Below, in pieces: positions 1 through 38,849 of a DNA stretch of 64,000 nt. Every line of letters begins with the position of its first letter. The first letter of the stretch is position 1. The position numbers and the translations under genes were made by a program. This DNA is from Diphasiastrum complanatum. Lineage: Eukaryota > Streptophyta > Lycopodiopsida > Lycopodiales > Lycopodiaceae. Below the pieces are notes generated by a model, which saw only the letters and a program-made list of their open reading frames with translations, searched no databases and was not told where the DNA came from. The DNA lies in assembly GCA_029204225.1 (NCBI GenBank), contig CM055095.1, forward strand, positions 31,878,936 through 31,942,935. The letters are read 5' to 3'.

Positions 1-1360
1 TTTTGTGTGCAGGATTGAGTGTATTGCTCTCAAAGGCTACATGCCTACCCTCTTGCATTAGAACTGCTCCCATAGCAATGTCACTCGCATTTGTATCAAT
101 AACACAAGGCTTTTACAATTTTTAGAGTGATGCATTCAACAATAGCTTGCTTTAATTGATCAAAGCTTGCTTGCTGCAATTCAGTCCACTCACCAAATTG
201 AACTTTTCCAGTCAAATTAGTCAAAGGTGCTGCAATATAGGAGTATTTCTTAACATACTTTTTATACAATTTTGCCAATCCAAGAAAAGAATAGAGTGCT
301 ATCAAAGTAGCTTGCACGGGCCATGCAACGATCACAACAACCTTCTTAGGATCTGGCATAACTGCATCACCAGACACGAGTCATATGCTTGACCTCACTT
401 GTGTTGTAAGTCAAAATGTCATCAACAAAGTTTACGACAAATTTACCCATATACGATCTAAGCACATCATTCATTATCATTATGAATGTAGCTAGGGCAG
501 TTGTCAACCCAAATGGCATCACAAGATACTCACATTTATCAAACCAAGTTCTAAAGTTAGTCTTGTATACATCCTCATCTTGAACTCTAACATGATGGTA
601 TCCACTCTTTAGGTCTATTTTATTGAACATAGTGGCACTTGACAAGGCATAAAGCAAATCATCTATTCGTGGCATAGGATATCGATGTTTAACTGTTATC
701 TTGTTCAAACCTCTTATCCCAAATCTTTGTACCCTTTCCATTAGCCATTTCCACTGTGTATTGGTATTGGGATGGTGAGTGCTCACATCTCACTTTCGTA
801 CCAAAGTTGAATTCAACACATATGAGAGGACCCAGTGTCAAATAGAACCTAAACATCTCTACCACACAACTGTCCTCGCATAACAATAAGAGAAGTGTTA
901 AGAAGTGGATACCCTTGGCGAGCTAACTTTGACAAAAGCGTTGGTGGAACTGTGTCCACTCTCTTGACCACAAAAACACTCATGAGGCGTGGAACATCTA
1001 GCTTGGCTTCTTGCTCGATATCTTCCACTGTCATAGGGTCATCCATCTATTTCATCTCGTCCACCTGAAGATTGTACGTGGTCTACATCTGGTTTCATGG
1101 ACATTTTTTCCACCTATGCTACCCCAGACATCCAAAGTAGAGGTTCTCTCGCTTTGCATGTTCTTGGTCTTGAGGTGACAACATTGAAGGGCGATGACCT
1201 CGTTGGGTATTGGGATGCCCATACAACTCTTTGCCTTTGGGAAACCTTATACCTTTTCCTTTTTGGTCACCTCGAGCTTGCCACTGATTGGTTTGACCTT
1301 CAAATTCTCTCTTTTTGTTCCATTTGCCCTTGCGTCCTCAAGGTTGCCGGCCGTGTGTAG
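1..1360 (-). mobile_element. Ty3/gypsy retrotransposon remnant (gag end, RT, RNase H), cut by the left edge
   Basis: Read on the minus strand, this is the middle of a gypsy polyprotein. Positions 1370-1090 give a basic segment ending in a damaged zinc knuckle (FGCLG..HRWKKCP, first Cys lost). Positions 1046-849 fit the region before the RT. Positions 786-367 carry RT blocks: YPMPRIDDLL, the IDLKSGYHH block, MPFGLTTALATF and the catalytic FVDDIL. Positions 377-96 give the RNase H connection (SFLGLAKLYKKYVKKYS, IAAPLTNLTGK). From 95 to 1 it runs into RNase H (DTNASDIAMGAVLMQEG), with stops. The pieces lie in different frames with stops, so the copy is dead. No LTR is visible. It lies upstream of, or in an intron of, the helicase gene. 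Confidence 0.9.
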
Positions 1361-1369
1361 TAGCTACGA

Positions 1370-1862
1370 TTCTAAAACTTTGTTCTGAAAACACTTTCCA
1401 AAAACCGTTCCTTAGCAACAGATTGTCCATTTCTAAGGAACGGAAATGTACTCATTCCTCACGGGCTTCTATGCTCACAACCAAGTACATAAAGTGATTG
1501 CTCAAAACAGGAAGGAGCTAGTTGCCTTGGAGAACTCCTCTACCAACTGCCCATTTAGAAATGCACTTTTCACGCCCATTTGATGGACTTCCCAATCACA
1601 GAATGCAGCCAACGCCAAGACCATCCTTAAGGATGTCATTTTTGCTGTAGGTGCAAATGTCTCATCATAATCTAGGCCCTTCTTGCTGCGCATAACCCTA
1701 GGAATGTCATCAAACAAATTAGGAATGATTCTAAATCCTTCTTCTGAAAACACTCTCCAAATTTCTAAGGAACAGAAATCTACTCGTTTCCTTACGGGCT
1801 TCTATGTTCACAACCAAGTATATAAAATGATTGCTCAAAACATGAAGGAGCTAGTTGCCTTG
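1370..1862. repeat. Direct repeat of about 105-130 bp, copies near 1370-1531 and 1730-1862
   Basis: Two near-identical stretches share TTCTAAGGAAC(G/A)GAAAT, CACAACCAAGTA, and TTGCTCAAAACA(G/T)GAAGGAGC, and both end at AGCTAGTTGCCTTG. Copy 1 holds an extra insertion of about 25 bp near 1410. The minus-strand copia RT fragment begins in the end of copy 1 and runs to copy 2. This suggests a local duplication or an unequal exchange inside the retroelement. Confidence 0.75.
1502..1753 (-). mobile_element. Ty1/copia reverse transcriptase fragment
   Basis: An 83-residue minus-strand frame contains GLDYDETFAPTAKMTSLRM followed by WEVHQMGVKSAFLNGQL. This is the conserved RT stretch of plant copia elements (usual form DYxETFAPVAK...QMDVKxAFLNGxL). 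No catalytic YVDD, gag or integrase is nearby, so it is a short relic. The expected QMDV Asp is replaced (QMGV). It lies between the two copies of the direct repeat. Confidence 0.85.
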
Positions 1863-1979
1863 TCTCCACACAACCTTTGCTGCATAGAAAGCGATGAGGA
1901 TGCCTCTCTCTTGGCTCACTTAGACACGGTCCTCAAGCATCCCTTAACCTTGACCCTTCCTAATGTCGGCACATGACAA

Positions 1980-3008
1980 CATACACAATCAACGCTGGTA
2001 GTTGGCAGTACCTTGACGCAGGGCAAGAAAGTGGGAGGATCATCTGACATGTGTCACTCATACTCTAGACCAAGAGCACATGACACGTGTCATGTTGACT
2101 GGTCGACTCCTATTTTTCGGGAGTTTAGTGTAGGTAGTCCTAATCAATGACCCAATATCCCATGCCAAGCTAAGCATGACTCAAAGCCTCTTCCGTCAGT
2201 CCAATACCCTCGCGGACCCATGGATTACATCCTTGTGCTCTTGGAAAACAAACAAGCCATTTGAGAACAAGTACCCATGATCAAAGCTCAGCATGACTCA
2301 AAATCTAGTGTCAACTATTTACAATGTAATTACAAAGGTCACTATAGGCCGACGTCCAGCCATTTGATAATTACAAATATACAATAGTCGTATTATCATA
2401 AATATATAGAATGGACAAGGAATAAAAGCATTTGGCAACTTGTGGTGATTTGCATGAAGAGATCTAAAGTGCAATAAAAGTGTCTAATTGAAGGAATCAC
2501 TTTACATAAATTCTACCAAAAAGTATGAAAGCACTGAATTGAAAGAGGCTAAAAATTCTCGCTTCCTACTTTTTGGAGCATGATTTGGGAAAATCTTGAT
2601 GCACTAGATAGAAACTCGAGCCAAAAAGAAGAGTTAGGTTTAAAAAAAAGAGGGTATTGCAAAAACTTTCAAGGATCTAGACTCTATAGAGTTGTCTCCA
2701 CCCTTTGGGAAGATAATTATTAGGGAATCTGCACTAGAGTATAATGAGCTCTTACTTTTTCTAGTCATTTTTTGTGGCAATTTCTTTTTCATGCAATACT
2801 TAATTTTTAAAGATCAACAATGATTGAAGTTTTGTGCTATATGCTCTAAAAGCTGAGAATGATTTCTCATTTGAATGGATGGTGATGACTTTGTAGATCA
2901 TAAGGTCAAGAAGCAATTTGTTGCAATGTTATGCAATAGTAGTTGGTTGTTTCTCTTTCAATTGATTTTCTTGAGGCCTCATGGTTTTTCTTTTTGGCTA
3001 ACTTGAAG
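1980..3008. other. Non-coding stretch upstream of the first visible helicase exon
   Basis: No reading frame with a recognisable product is seen here. It ends at a splice acceptor (AG at 3007-3008) and is therefore intron at least near its right end. I looked for the helicase Walker A (GSGKT-like) exon here and did not find it. Confidence 0.6.
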
Positions 3009-30350
<27,342 letters not shown>

Positions 30351-33300
30351 AAAATGCTTTTAGTGCAACTCCTGAAAACTACAAGGTTGCGTACCTTTGT
30401 ATGTGGGTTAAATTTTTTTCTACGGTTGGTGGCCCAGCCATGTGGCTTGTGGGCGGACTTTTTATGTTGGTTCTGTACAGCACACAATCAATCCATTGTT
30501 TAGTGTCAGCCCATTGTTTAGTGCACATATGCACATTATCTTGGTGCAAGAGGATCAAGCAATGTCTGGATGCATGGAACTCAGCTTGGACTAGTTAATC
30601 ACCTGCTTGAAGAGAGTCACGTCACTTGGGACTACGAACTCTAGTTTTGGCAGATAGCTATGGCTAGCACTTACCTCAGCCAAGACACTTTTTTTAGCAG
30701 GGCTACCATGTCTCCTAGTACACGTTTATCGGACACACTCGGCGTGTATCAACCTCGCGATGGGATCACATGATTATGTCCCATGGTTTATTTACAGAGA
30801 ATATGTTCAGCATGTCTAGTCAGGACCACCCTTGGGGGTTAAACTAGACTTTTACACGACACTTTTTGGAGTTAGACACTACTAGGTTTCCTAACCTGTG
30901 TCCCCAAGTGAATAAGGAATAGTGCTCATCTTTCAGATAGAAACATTCTGAGGACGTAAAAGTGCTCTGAAGGTGTTGCCAAATGCTGGTATTGTTTTGT
31001 GCGCAATTCGTGAGCAATACTACAGGTTATCATATCAAAAGAATTCTGTTTATCGTGGAGAATGCTTGTCGATTTAAAAGAAATTCTAGAGTAAGACTCT
31101 AGTTAGTTGAAATTGTCTTCTATTTAGTAATGAAGCATCTGAAGTAGTCATTGTTCTATTAATGACTGTGAAGTTTCCACCTGCCTTGGAACAGTTTTTG
31201 TCATGTAGTTCAATGTTATTTCTTATTTCCAGATTTTTCTTACAGCTTCTTTAAACAGCTAAAACTAAAACTATGTGATAAATAATCATAGACTCAAATT
31301 TCTTCCTCAAATCTCATTGCTATTGGATGGGGGTATATGCATTCTTTGAGAGAGTTTGTGTATTTACAAGTCCCTAAGGATGAATGCCGAGTCAAATTAG
31401 ATACCAATTCCCCAAGCTTTAAAATTTATGCTCTTTTGCGGCCTCCACTCCCTTGTGCCATATGTTTCCTTGTTATATGCTGGCAAAGGAACAAAGCTCT
31501 TGGTAAAATCCTATAAGGGTGTCTTGTCATTGAGACTTGAACTTATATTTAAGTTTAACCAGAATGTTACCCTGCTTTCTATTTCATAACATTTTTCCAG
31601 CATTCAGATTTGTGGGTCAACTGAGCTACAAAGCATGAAAGAGGGAGCTACCTTATTGTGTGTGATATGTCCTAAAAGTGAGAACAAGTTCCAAGCAATG
31701 TAACTTTCAAACAGTTTTTCAGATGTGTTTCAAATGCATTTGAAATACTATCATTTCCAACTGTTTTTTTAGGGCTTCAAGTTGCCAAAACGGTAAGGAC
31801 CCACATGTGACTTATATGGACCAATTGGGCCTTAACCGAAAAAAAAAACATGTAGTGGCATAATGATTCATTTTGCACCTCCATGTGTCTTCACACATGC
31901 TTTGTTAGCATCATGAGGACAAGATCACACTTGTCTTGTGATGCTTTTGCTCATTTTACATGTTTAGTCAACCACTTTTGATGATGCATTCAAACTCCCA
32001 AGCATTTGAATTAACAGTTGGGTTGGTCAAAATCCACAAAAAAACCTCAAAAAGTAAGAAACGTTTCAAATGTTTGGAACTTTATTGAAAGGTATCAAAC
32101 ATAGTTTGAAGTTTTCGAGTTTTCAACCATTCCAGTGCATTTAGTTTTCTGATCATGCACATTAAGTGAACCATAATTTAAGTCACCGTTGTCCTCATAG
32201 ACTTACCTAGACAACACAAAACAATTTGCACTTTGCTAGAAAATTTTGGAGGGTTCTTTGATTGCATTTTGTAAGGGATCACATATTTCAATGCTTGAGG
32301 TGGTACAAACGACCACTTTGGAGAATGTCTTTGAATGAAGTTACATGTTTTTTGGTGAAAGAAGCTAGGATACTAACAAATTGTGTACAATGTTTGATTG
32401 CAAATGCCAAGTGCATTTCAAATCTAGTTGAAGCTCCAAACTCATCACCAAAAGCCAGCCACCTTTTTTGAGTTCGACAATGTAGCAAGAACTAGAATGT
32501 TAATGAATTCTAGAAAGAATAATAAAGATTGTTTCTCACATGTAGTTCAGTTTTCATAGTATCTTTTGCCTCCTTACGGTCCATGTCCCTATTCATGGAC
32601 ATCCAACAGGAATTTCGCTAAAACTTTGCACTTTTGGTTTTCAGTATGGTAACAAAGTGCCTTGTGACATAGTTCTTGTGAATATTTTTGCAAAGGTTAT
32701 GAGATATCATGGTCTTAAGACAACATTGAGAAATAATTTTGCCTGTGTGCAAGAACCTTGATGATGTTCAACATTTTTGTAGTTCATTTATTTTCTACAC
32801 ACATTGTGCGTACATACTTTTCTCTGTCTTGAGATTCAATATGCTTGGCTTTTTTAGTATTTGATGCATGGTTGATCTTATTAGAAGCAATGTGAATATG
32901 ATGGATGATTCATGACAAAACCCAAGATACTTGTTTAGTGTAACCACATTGGCCACTCGAGTTCACAAGCGATCTCAATACATAAAATTTGGTTATTCAA
33001 ATAAACACCTAATTCAATTTTGATTTTGCGCACACTTAATTTGATAACGTGTGGACTGGCAATCTGTGATGTAATCTAGGGCCTATCAAGTGACATAATA
33101 CCTTCCAATCCAAACAAATTTGTTATCCAAGCAGTTTGCCATTGAAGCCAAAGTGAAAGTCACTTTAGGAATAGTTTTGTGCCTTGCATACGCACAATGT
33201 TTTACTAATCTTTTATGTAGGCTACTTCAGACCTCAAATACGTGGATAAAGTATTTCAAACTTGAATCAAAATATTGTGATGTTAAATTTTAAGACGGTA

Positions 33301-33969
33301 ACTTCAAATCTACTCTATAGAATTAAGGTGTCATCAAGGCAATACATATATATCAAGGCAATGCCTATATATCTAATTTATTACTACACAATTCACTTAA
33401 AAGTAATCAAGACAATAGAAAGAATATTATAAGCTTTGTTCACAATTTATTCATGCTCATTCTCCAAGCTTTTGGTGTAAGGTGTAAGACGTTATAGTAT
33501 AGGTGCAAAAATTTGATGCTTTGCACATGTGTGCAAGATACATGAGTCTACATTGAGCAAAGATTGACACCATTTGATATCTTGCCAATTTTGGGCTATT
33601 TAAAGTGATATTGTCTCATTAATGGATGATATTGATGCTCGTTTGCAAGATACCAATAAGGAATCATCTTTGCAATATTTGGGACAAGGAGATTTTTACT
33701 ACTAATTAATCTTATATCAAGAAGTTTTGTTGCACAAGGGAACATGCTAAAACTTCATTTGCTAAAAAAGGTTCAGAAGCAAGCATGCACGAGCTTGGCG
33801 AGTAAACTTTCTTTGACTAGCAATTACATTTGCTAGCAGTGATTGTTGTCATTTTTTATATGATTCTTACTTGCAAAGTCATGAGTGGAGAGACTTAAGT
33901 GTTACTGAAGTAAAACTTAAATTTTACCTAGAGAAGTCTTCATCTTCCATCGGACTTAGTTTCCATCAG
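30351..33969. other. Intergenic region downstream of the helicase gene
   Basis: The helicase 3' untranslated region must lie at the left. No reading frame over 75 codons has recognisable content, and no long tandem repeat was noticed. 31700-33960 is AT-rich with scattered short duplications only. Confidence 0.55.
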
Positions 33970-35200
33970 TGGTACTAGAGCCAACGACTTTGATTATTAG
34001 AGCACATGGCATCCATTAGTAGCATTCAATCAAACATATGCACAATCCTTGAGTCCTCAGGATCAAACTTCCTAGCATGGAAGGTGAAGACTTCTCTTAT
34101 ACTAAAAGGAGAAGGTCTATGGCCTTGGGTTGATGGCACAGAAGAGATGCCCACAACCACTGGCAAAGAGCTACGGAAATGGAGAGAGAAGAGCGACAAG
34201 GCAGTAGCCGTGTTGTCTTCCTCCATCAAAGACAACTTAACACTTGATCTAGCCACACTCTCCAAAGCAAGAGAAATGTGGGATGCTTTGCTGACCAGAT
34301 TTCAAACGAAATCACGAAGCCAAATTATGCTTCTTGAAGATCAGTTGACCAATTTCAAATGGGATGGTAAAGATCTCACCTCCTTCATCAGAAGAATGAA
34401 GGACCTATTCCTCTCACTACACAACTCTGGAACAGAGAATGGAGTCTCAGCGGAGAAGCAGCTCACATACCTGCTACGAGCTTTACCAAGATCATTTCAA
34501 ACGACTCGAACAAGATTGTCCGTAGAATGCAGAAGAGCAGGAAGCCACGCAGAACGTGCCCTACATGAGATTAATCGGGTCACTCATGTACTTAGCAGTA
34601 CACGCCCTTGCATTGCTTATGCAATTTTCAAAATGAGTCAGTTTAATGTCAATTCAAGCCCTACGCACTTGAAGATAGCCACGAGAATTCTGCAATACCT
34701 TCAACAGACGAAGAATTATGGGTTGTGTTTCTCTTAGCATGAAGGATTCCAGATTAAATCTTATAGCCATGCAAGTTGGGCATCCTTGAAAGATGACTAC
34801 AAGAGTTTCTCAGGAGAATGCACGATAGCAGCCGGAGCAACTGTCATATGGATCCCGTAACCGCGCAATCATCCTACGAAGCAGAGTATGTTGCAGCAAC
34901 CAAGATGGCGAACGAGCTTACATGGCTCAAGTAGTTCCTTGACGGGACTGAGAGAGAACTCCAACGAGCCGCTGCTACTATTCATGGATAATCATCCGCC
35001 ATTCGTCTGATGAAGAATCCAGTGTTTCATTCTAGAACGAAACACATTGCTATCAGATATCATCTGATAAGAGATCTGGTTGAGAAAGACAGGCTGAAGA
35101 CTGAGGTCATTCCAATGAAGCAGATAGTGGTCGATATCTTCATGAAGCCTCTTGACAAGGGGATTTTTGAAAAGCAGCGCGCAAGCTTAGTAATAAAAAA
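33970..35200 (+). mobile_element. Copia element C: gag joined to RNase H by an internal deletion
   Basis: A primer-binding-like TGGTACTAGAGCC (33971-33983) precedes gag at 34006: FLAWKVKTSLILKGEGLW, KAREMWDALLTRFQTKSR, WDGKDLTSFIRRMKDLF. Near 34512 gag stops matching its family copy. It runs into the RT-RNase H connection (LIGSLMYLAV, then SSTRPCIAYAIFKMSQFN after a shift), and later MKNPVFHSRTKHIAIRYHL with VVDIFMKPLDKGIFEK. Protease, integrase and RT are missing. The 243-residue open frame is thus an accidental fusion, not a gene. Confidence 0.87.
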
Positions 35201-35259
35201 AAATACTATCTTTGATAGGGAGTTGAAGAAACCAAGAGTTTCTATCTTTCAAAGCCTTG

Positions 35260-35850
35260 GCATTTTTCCTTAGTTTTTTTTTCTTTGCTGTCTTTTTTGC
35301 AACTGTGCATTTTGAACTAGGTTTCGCACAGTCTGCATTTTTAGGTCATGAAGAAAATTCATCCCTAGGTCTAAAACACTTAGAAAATAATTCTGAGAAC
35401 TTTTCCCGACACTGTCGCATTTTTCGCAATTTTGCAAAAAAGGAGACATTGCCCCTAAAATGCTTTAGAAAGGTTTAGACCCTTAGAAAATGAGACACTC
35501 ACCCTTAGAAAAGCGACGTTTGCGTTAAAACTGGTTTTTGTCCTAAAGTCATCTTTTTCACCCTTCGGCTTTTTTTCCTTTCGAAAAAAACGACACCTAC
35601 CCTTAGAAAAGGGACATTGTCCTACTGTCACGTTTTTCACCTTTCGAAAAAAGAGACACTGTCTTTAAAATGTCTTAAAATCATTTTCAGACCTACCTTC
35701 GCGTTTTCTCCTTTTTCTCCTTTTTTGAAAAAAAGTGAAGGTGCCCTTGAAAAAGCGAAGGTGTCCTCAAAAACAAAAGGCGACACTACCCTAAAAAACT
35801 TAAAAGGGTCTTTAAGCAAAAGCGAAGGCCTGTAGCGTGAAGGCACAAGC
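35260..35850 (+). repeat. LTR-like region with short GACACT/CCTTAGAAAA repeats
   Basis: It follows the RNase H of element C. It has recurring blocks such as ACCCTTAGAAAAG(C/G)GAC, CACCTTTCGAAAAAAG and GCGAAGGTG in varied order. TTTCGCACAGTCTGCATTT resembles sequence in the LTR-like region at 59340-59480 (opposite strand). This is likely the 3' LTR upstream (U3) region of copia element C, but the LTR borders were not resolved. Confidence 0.45.
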
Positions 35851-36489
35851 GCAACGGGCAAAAGACAGATGATTCACAGAGGACAACGATAGAAAACCTA
35901 AATCAGTTTCGGTTAAGGCTAATGCATTTCTTTTGATTAGATCTTTTAACTTAATCAGTCCCTTGGATTGATCACATAAAAGAGATCACGAAGGATGCAG
36001 AATATGTAGATGAAGACACACACAGTCACGGACAGAATACAGGCAAATAGTCTGAGATAGCTTTAGGGCGAGTTTACAGATTAGCAGTAGCTAGTCATAC
36101 TATTCGCGAGAAGAGAACATCTCCCAATGTGCTGATCTGAGAAACAAATAGCGCTCAAGATTCGTATTGTAAATTTAGTTCTGATATAGAAGCAATTTTT
36201 CTCAATGTTCTGTTTGTTGATGTGTATGATTTGTAGAACTTGAATGCATACTATCAGTAGATAAATTTCCGCTGTTGTCTTATTCAACATTATCTACTGT
36301 TTACAAGTTTGATTTTTACAACAGATCGTTAGAATCGATTTGGGGTTTGGGAGAGAATTAGACAGCAGTGAGAAGCAGTATCTACTCCTGCCAAGTCTGC
36401 ACTATCCGGCCGGCCTTTCATTCCGCATCAGTGATCTCTGAACATGATTGCCATCACCAGGCAGTCGGGTCGGAGCCCTGCCGACGGAC

Positions 36490-36997
36490 TCAGTTTCCAA
36501 GAATAACAGCCTTCTCAAGAGTCATTGTTGGATCTTTAGCAAGTAGTGTTCGGGTCATTTGAAATGATCTTGGTAGAGCTCGTAGCAGGTATGTGAGTTG
36601 CTTCTCCGTTGAGACTGCATTCTCCGTTCCAGAGTTGTGTAGCGAGAGGAACAAGTCCTTCATTCTTCTGATGAAGGAGGTGAGATCTTTACCATCCCAT
36701 CTGAGATCTTTGGCCAGCTGATCTTCAAGAAGCATAATTTGGCTTCGTGATTTCGTTTGAAATCTGGTCAACAAAGCATTCCACATTTCTCTTGCTTTGG
36801 AGAGTGTGACTAAATCAAGTGTTAAGTTGTCTTCGATGGAGGAAGACAACACGGCTACTGCCTTGTCGTTCTTCTCTCTCCACTCCCATAGCTCTTTGCC
36901 AGTGGTTGTGGGCATCTCTTATGTGCCATCAACCCAAGACCATAGACCTTCTCCTTTTAGTATGAGAGAAGTCTTCACCTTCCATGCTAGAAAGTTT
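36490..36997 (-). mobile_element. Copia gag copy D, inverted relative to element C
   Basis: The minus strand encodes WKVKTSLILKGEGLWSWV, one stop just before MPTTTGKELWEWREK, then KAREMWNALLTRFQTKSR, RWDGKDLTSFIRRMKDLF and TLLAKDPTMTLEKAVILG. It is about 90 percent identical to gag of element C but continues further at its 3' end. It ends abruptly at both sides. The two gags form an inverted pair with arms of about 500 bp and a spacer of about 2 kb. Confidence 0.88.
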
Positions 36998-36999
36998 TA

Positions 37000-37424
37000 C
37001 ACATTTGACCAGGGCCTTCTTCACAATCTACCCGAAGACGAGTTGACCTTGTTTTCTCGCATGATGGAATTCGTACTCTAGGAGATGTTGTAATTGTTGA
37101 TCCCTCTTGTCAAGACCTTAACGAGATTATAATGATCGTGCACCCCGTGAAGATTTCATCCCCTTTGCCTTGGAAACTTATGGTTGTCTTCACAAGAAAT
37201 TTAATGATTTTTTACCTTTATGTGCGGAGCTTATGGTGAAACGCCAAGGACAAATCATTACCTTACCTTCCATCATTATTTCTTTCTACCGCCAGCGTAT
37301 TTCTATAGCATTACAATGTTCACAGGCGATTTCAATTCTTCGAGGGGCTCAGTTTGCAGGAGCGGCTACTTCAAAGCTTCCTGCACCTATTACTGGATAT
37401 ATTTTAGTTAGTAATTTACATTAG
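37000..37424 (+). mobile_element. C-terminal part of a reverse-transcriptase-type reading frame
   Basis: A shifted plus-strand frame gives DVVIVDPSCQDLN, then IPFALETYGCLHKKFNDF, ITLPSIIISFYRQRISIAL and AISILRGAQFAG. This pattern (DP...ETYGxLHxxFDxFL, SFYRQRxSIAL) is one I associate with the tail of plant RT-type open frames, not with host genes. No RT core is present here. The assignment is from memory of the style and is uncertain. Confidence 0.4.
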
Positions 37425-38149
37425 GGACATTCATTCTAGTATTTGCAATTGAGGCTCTTTACCATAGCCTCTTGCACCTTCATAAAAAGCTTGTGTCTGA
37501 AAAATTTAATGATATTAGATTCAAGTCTTTTGAAAATAAAGTAAAAACAAAACAAATCCAAATTGAAATCGCCTTGGAAATTCCTTTTCCATTTTTGCAA
37601 GGCTGAGTTGTCCGTCAACAACTCTTGCCAGAACGTCTATGGAGAGAATGCCTTGCATGTTTTTCTATTCAAATATCTCCATATTTTGAGGGATGGGAGC
37701 AAGTGCTGGCTGAGTGGATTTCTTTGTCATTGAGGATGACCCTTTTGGAATCCATCCCTTTATTTCAAACTTCTCCCGAATATCTTGTCTACAAGATCCC
37801 AAATTTGAGGAAAAAAACTTGTGTTAGAAAAAAGGCACTTTAATTTGAAAAAGATAAAATACTAGAAAATTGAACTTGAAATTACCTGTACCATTTGAAA
37901 GGCTAGCTGAAAGAAGTTATCATATTTGGTTAGAGAAGAAATTAGATTCGTCTCATCAAAATGAAGCCATTTAGTATTGGGGGCCAGCGCAGTCCCCCAG
38001 ACCCTTGCATTGGGGTGTCACCAGGGACACCCCATACCCCACCCGCCAGGGCCTCAGCGGGGAGGCCCTATTGGAAATTAAGCTCTCAGTTTTCTCCTTG
38101 AACTCAGACGACCGAACTATTTGAAGAATGATTGCATCGGGCTTCCGAT

Positions 38150-38800
38150 TGATCTTCATCCATGGATCAAAGTATAAAGGGTAACCAATCCTATTCTTTT
38201 TCACATTCTAATGTCAAGTTTAAGTCATCTGAAGAACATTGAAGACCTAGCCGTCTTCAACAAAATCAGTCTTTTCTGCACAGTTTGCACAAATACAAAG
38301 GAAAGTTTAGCAGATCAAAGAAACTGCAATGTGCCGCGCCACACCGAACCGTATGAGCCAACCTTATAGTGGTAAGCGAAGACCAGAAGTGCAAGCCACC
38401 ACAAGGAACCGCCAAGTCAGTGGCTGTGATCTACCGCACCCAAACCGTATGAGTCAACCTTACTATTGTAAGCGAAGACCAGAAGCACAAGCCACCACAA
38501 AGAAACGCCCAAGGCAATGGCTGCGATCTACCTCAAGGCACCGCAGAAGTCAACCTTGCGGTCACTATATGAAGACCAAGACCGAAGGGAATCACAAGCT
38601 ACGTCTTGCGACAAAACGTTGCGACCGTTAGGAATTGCCAAGCGAACATTGCAGTTCAACTACGGCTTCTATGACGGTGCAACTTCACCCTCCCGAAGCG
38701 GAGCTTAAACCTGACTGATGTACGATCTATATAGATGTCATTGTACATTATGTCACATGATTACATCTTAGAAGGAAGTTCTTTACAATAAGAATGTTTG
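38150..38800 (+). repeat. LTR-like segment with about three tandem units of 94-98 bp
   Basis: AAAGGGTAACCAATCCTATT (38175-38194) and CATTGAAGACCT...GTCTTCAA match, inverted, the region 59545-59625. From about 38330, units containing ACCGTATGAG(C/T)CAACCTTA, GTAAGCGAAGACCAGAAG and CAAGCCACCACAA recur three times with decay. This resembles the tandem-unit structure in the copia 3' LTR at 56250-56520 but with a different sequence. Confidence 0.5.
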
Positions 38801-38849
38801 ATTCTACAACCATCACTTCTCGCATCAACAACTTTAGATCTTTATTCAA

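Noticed and set aside
1-3008. Search for the missing Walker A exon of the helicase.
   Set aside because: No GSGKT-like coding found; the exon must lie to the left of the window.
34006-34737. A 243-residue frame that could look like a novel gag fusion gene.
   Set aside because: The second half is the RT-RNase H connection read in part out of its original frame after an internal deletion; it is an accidental fusion.
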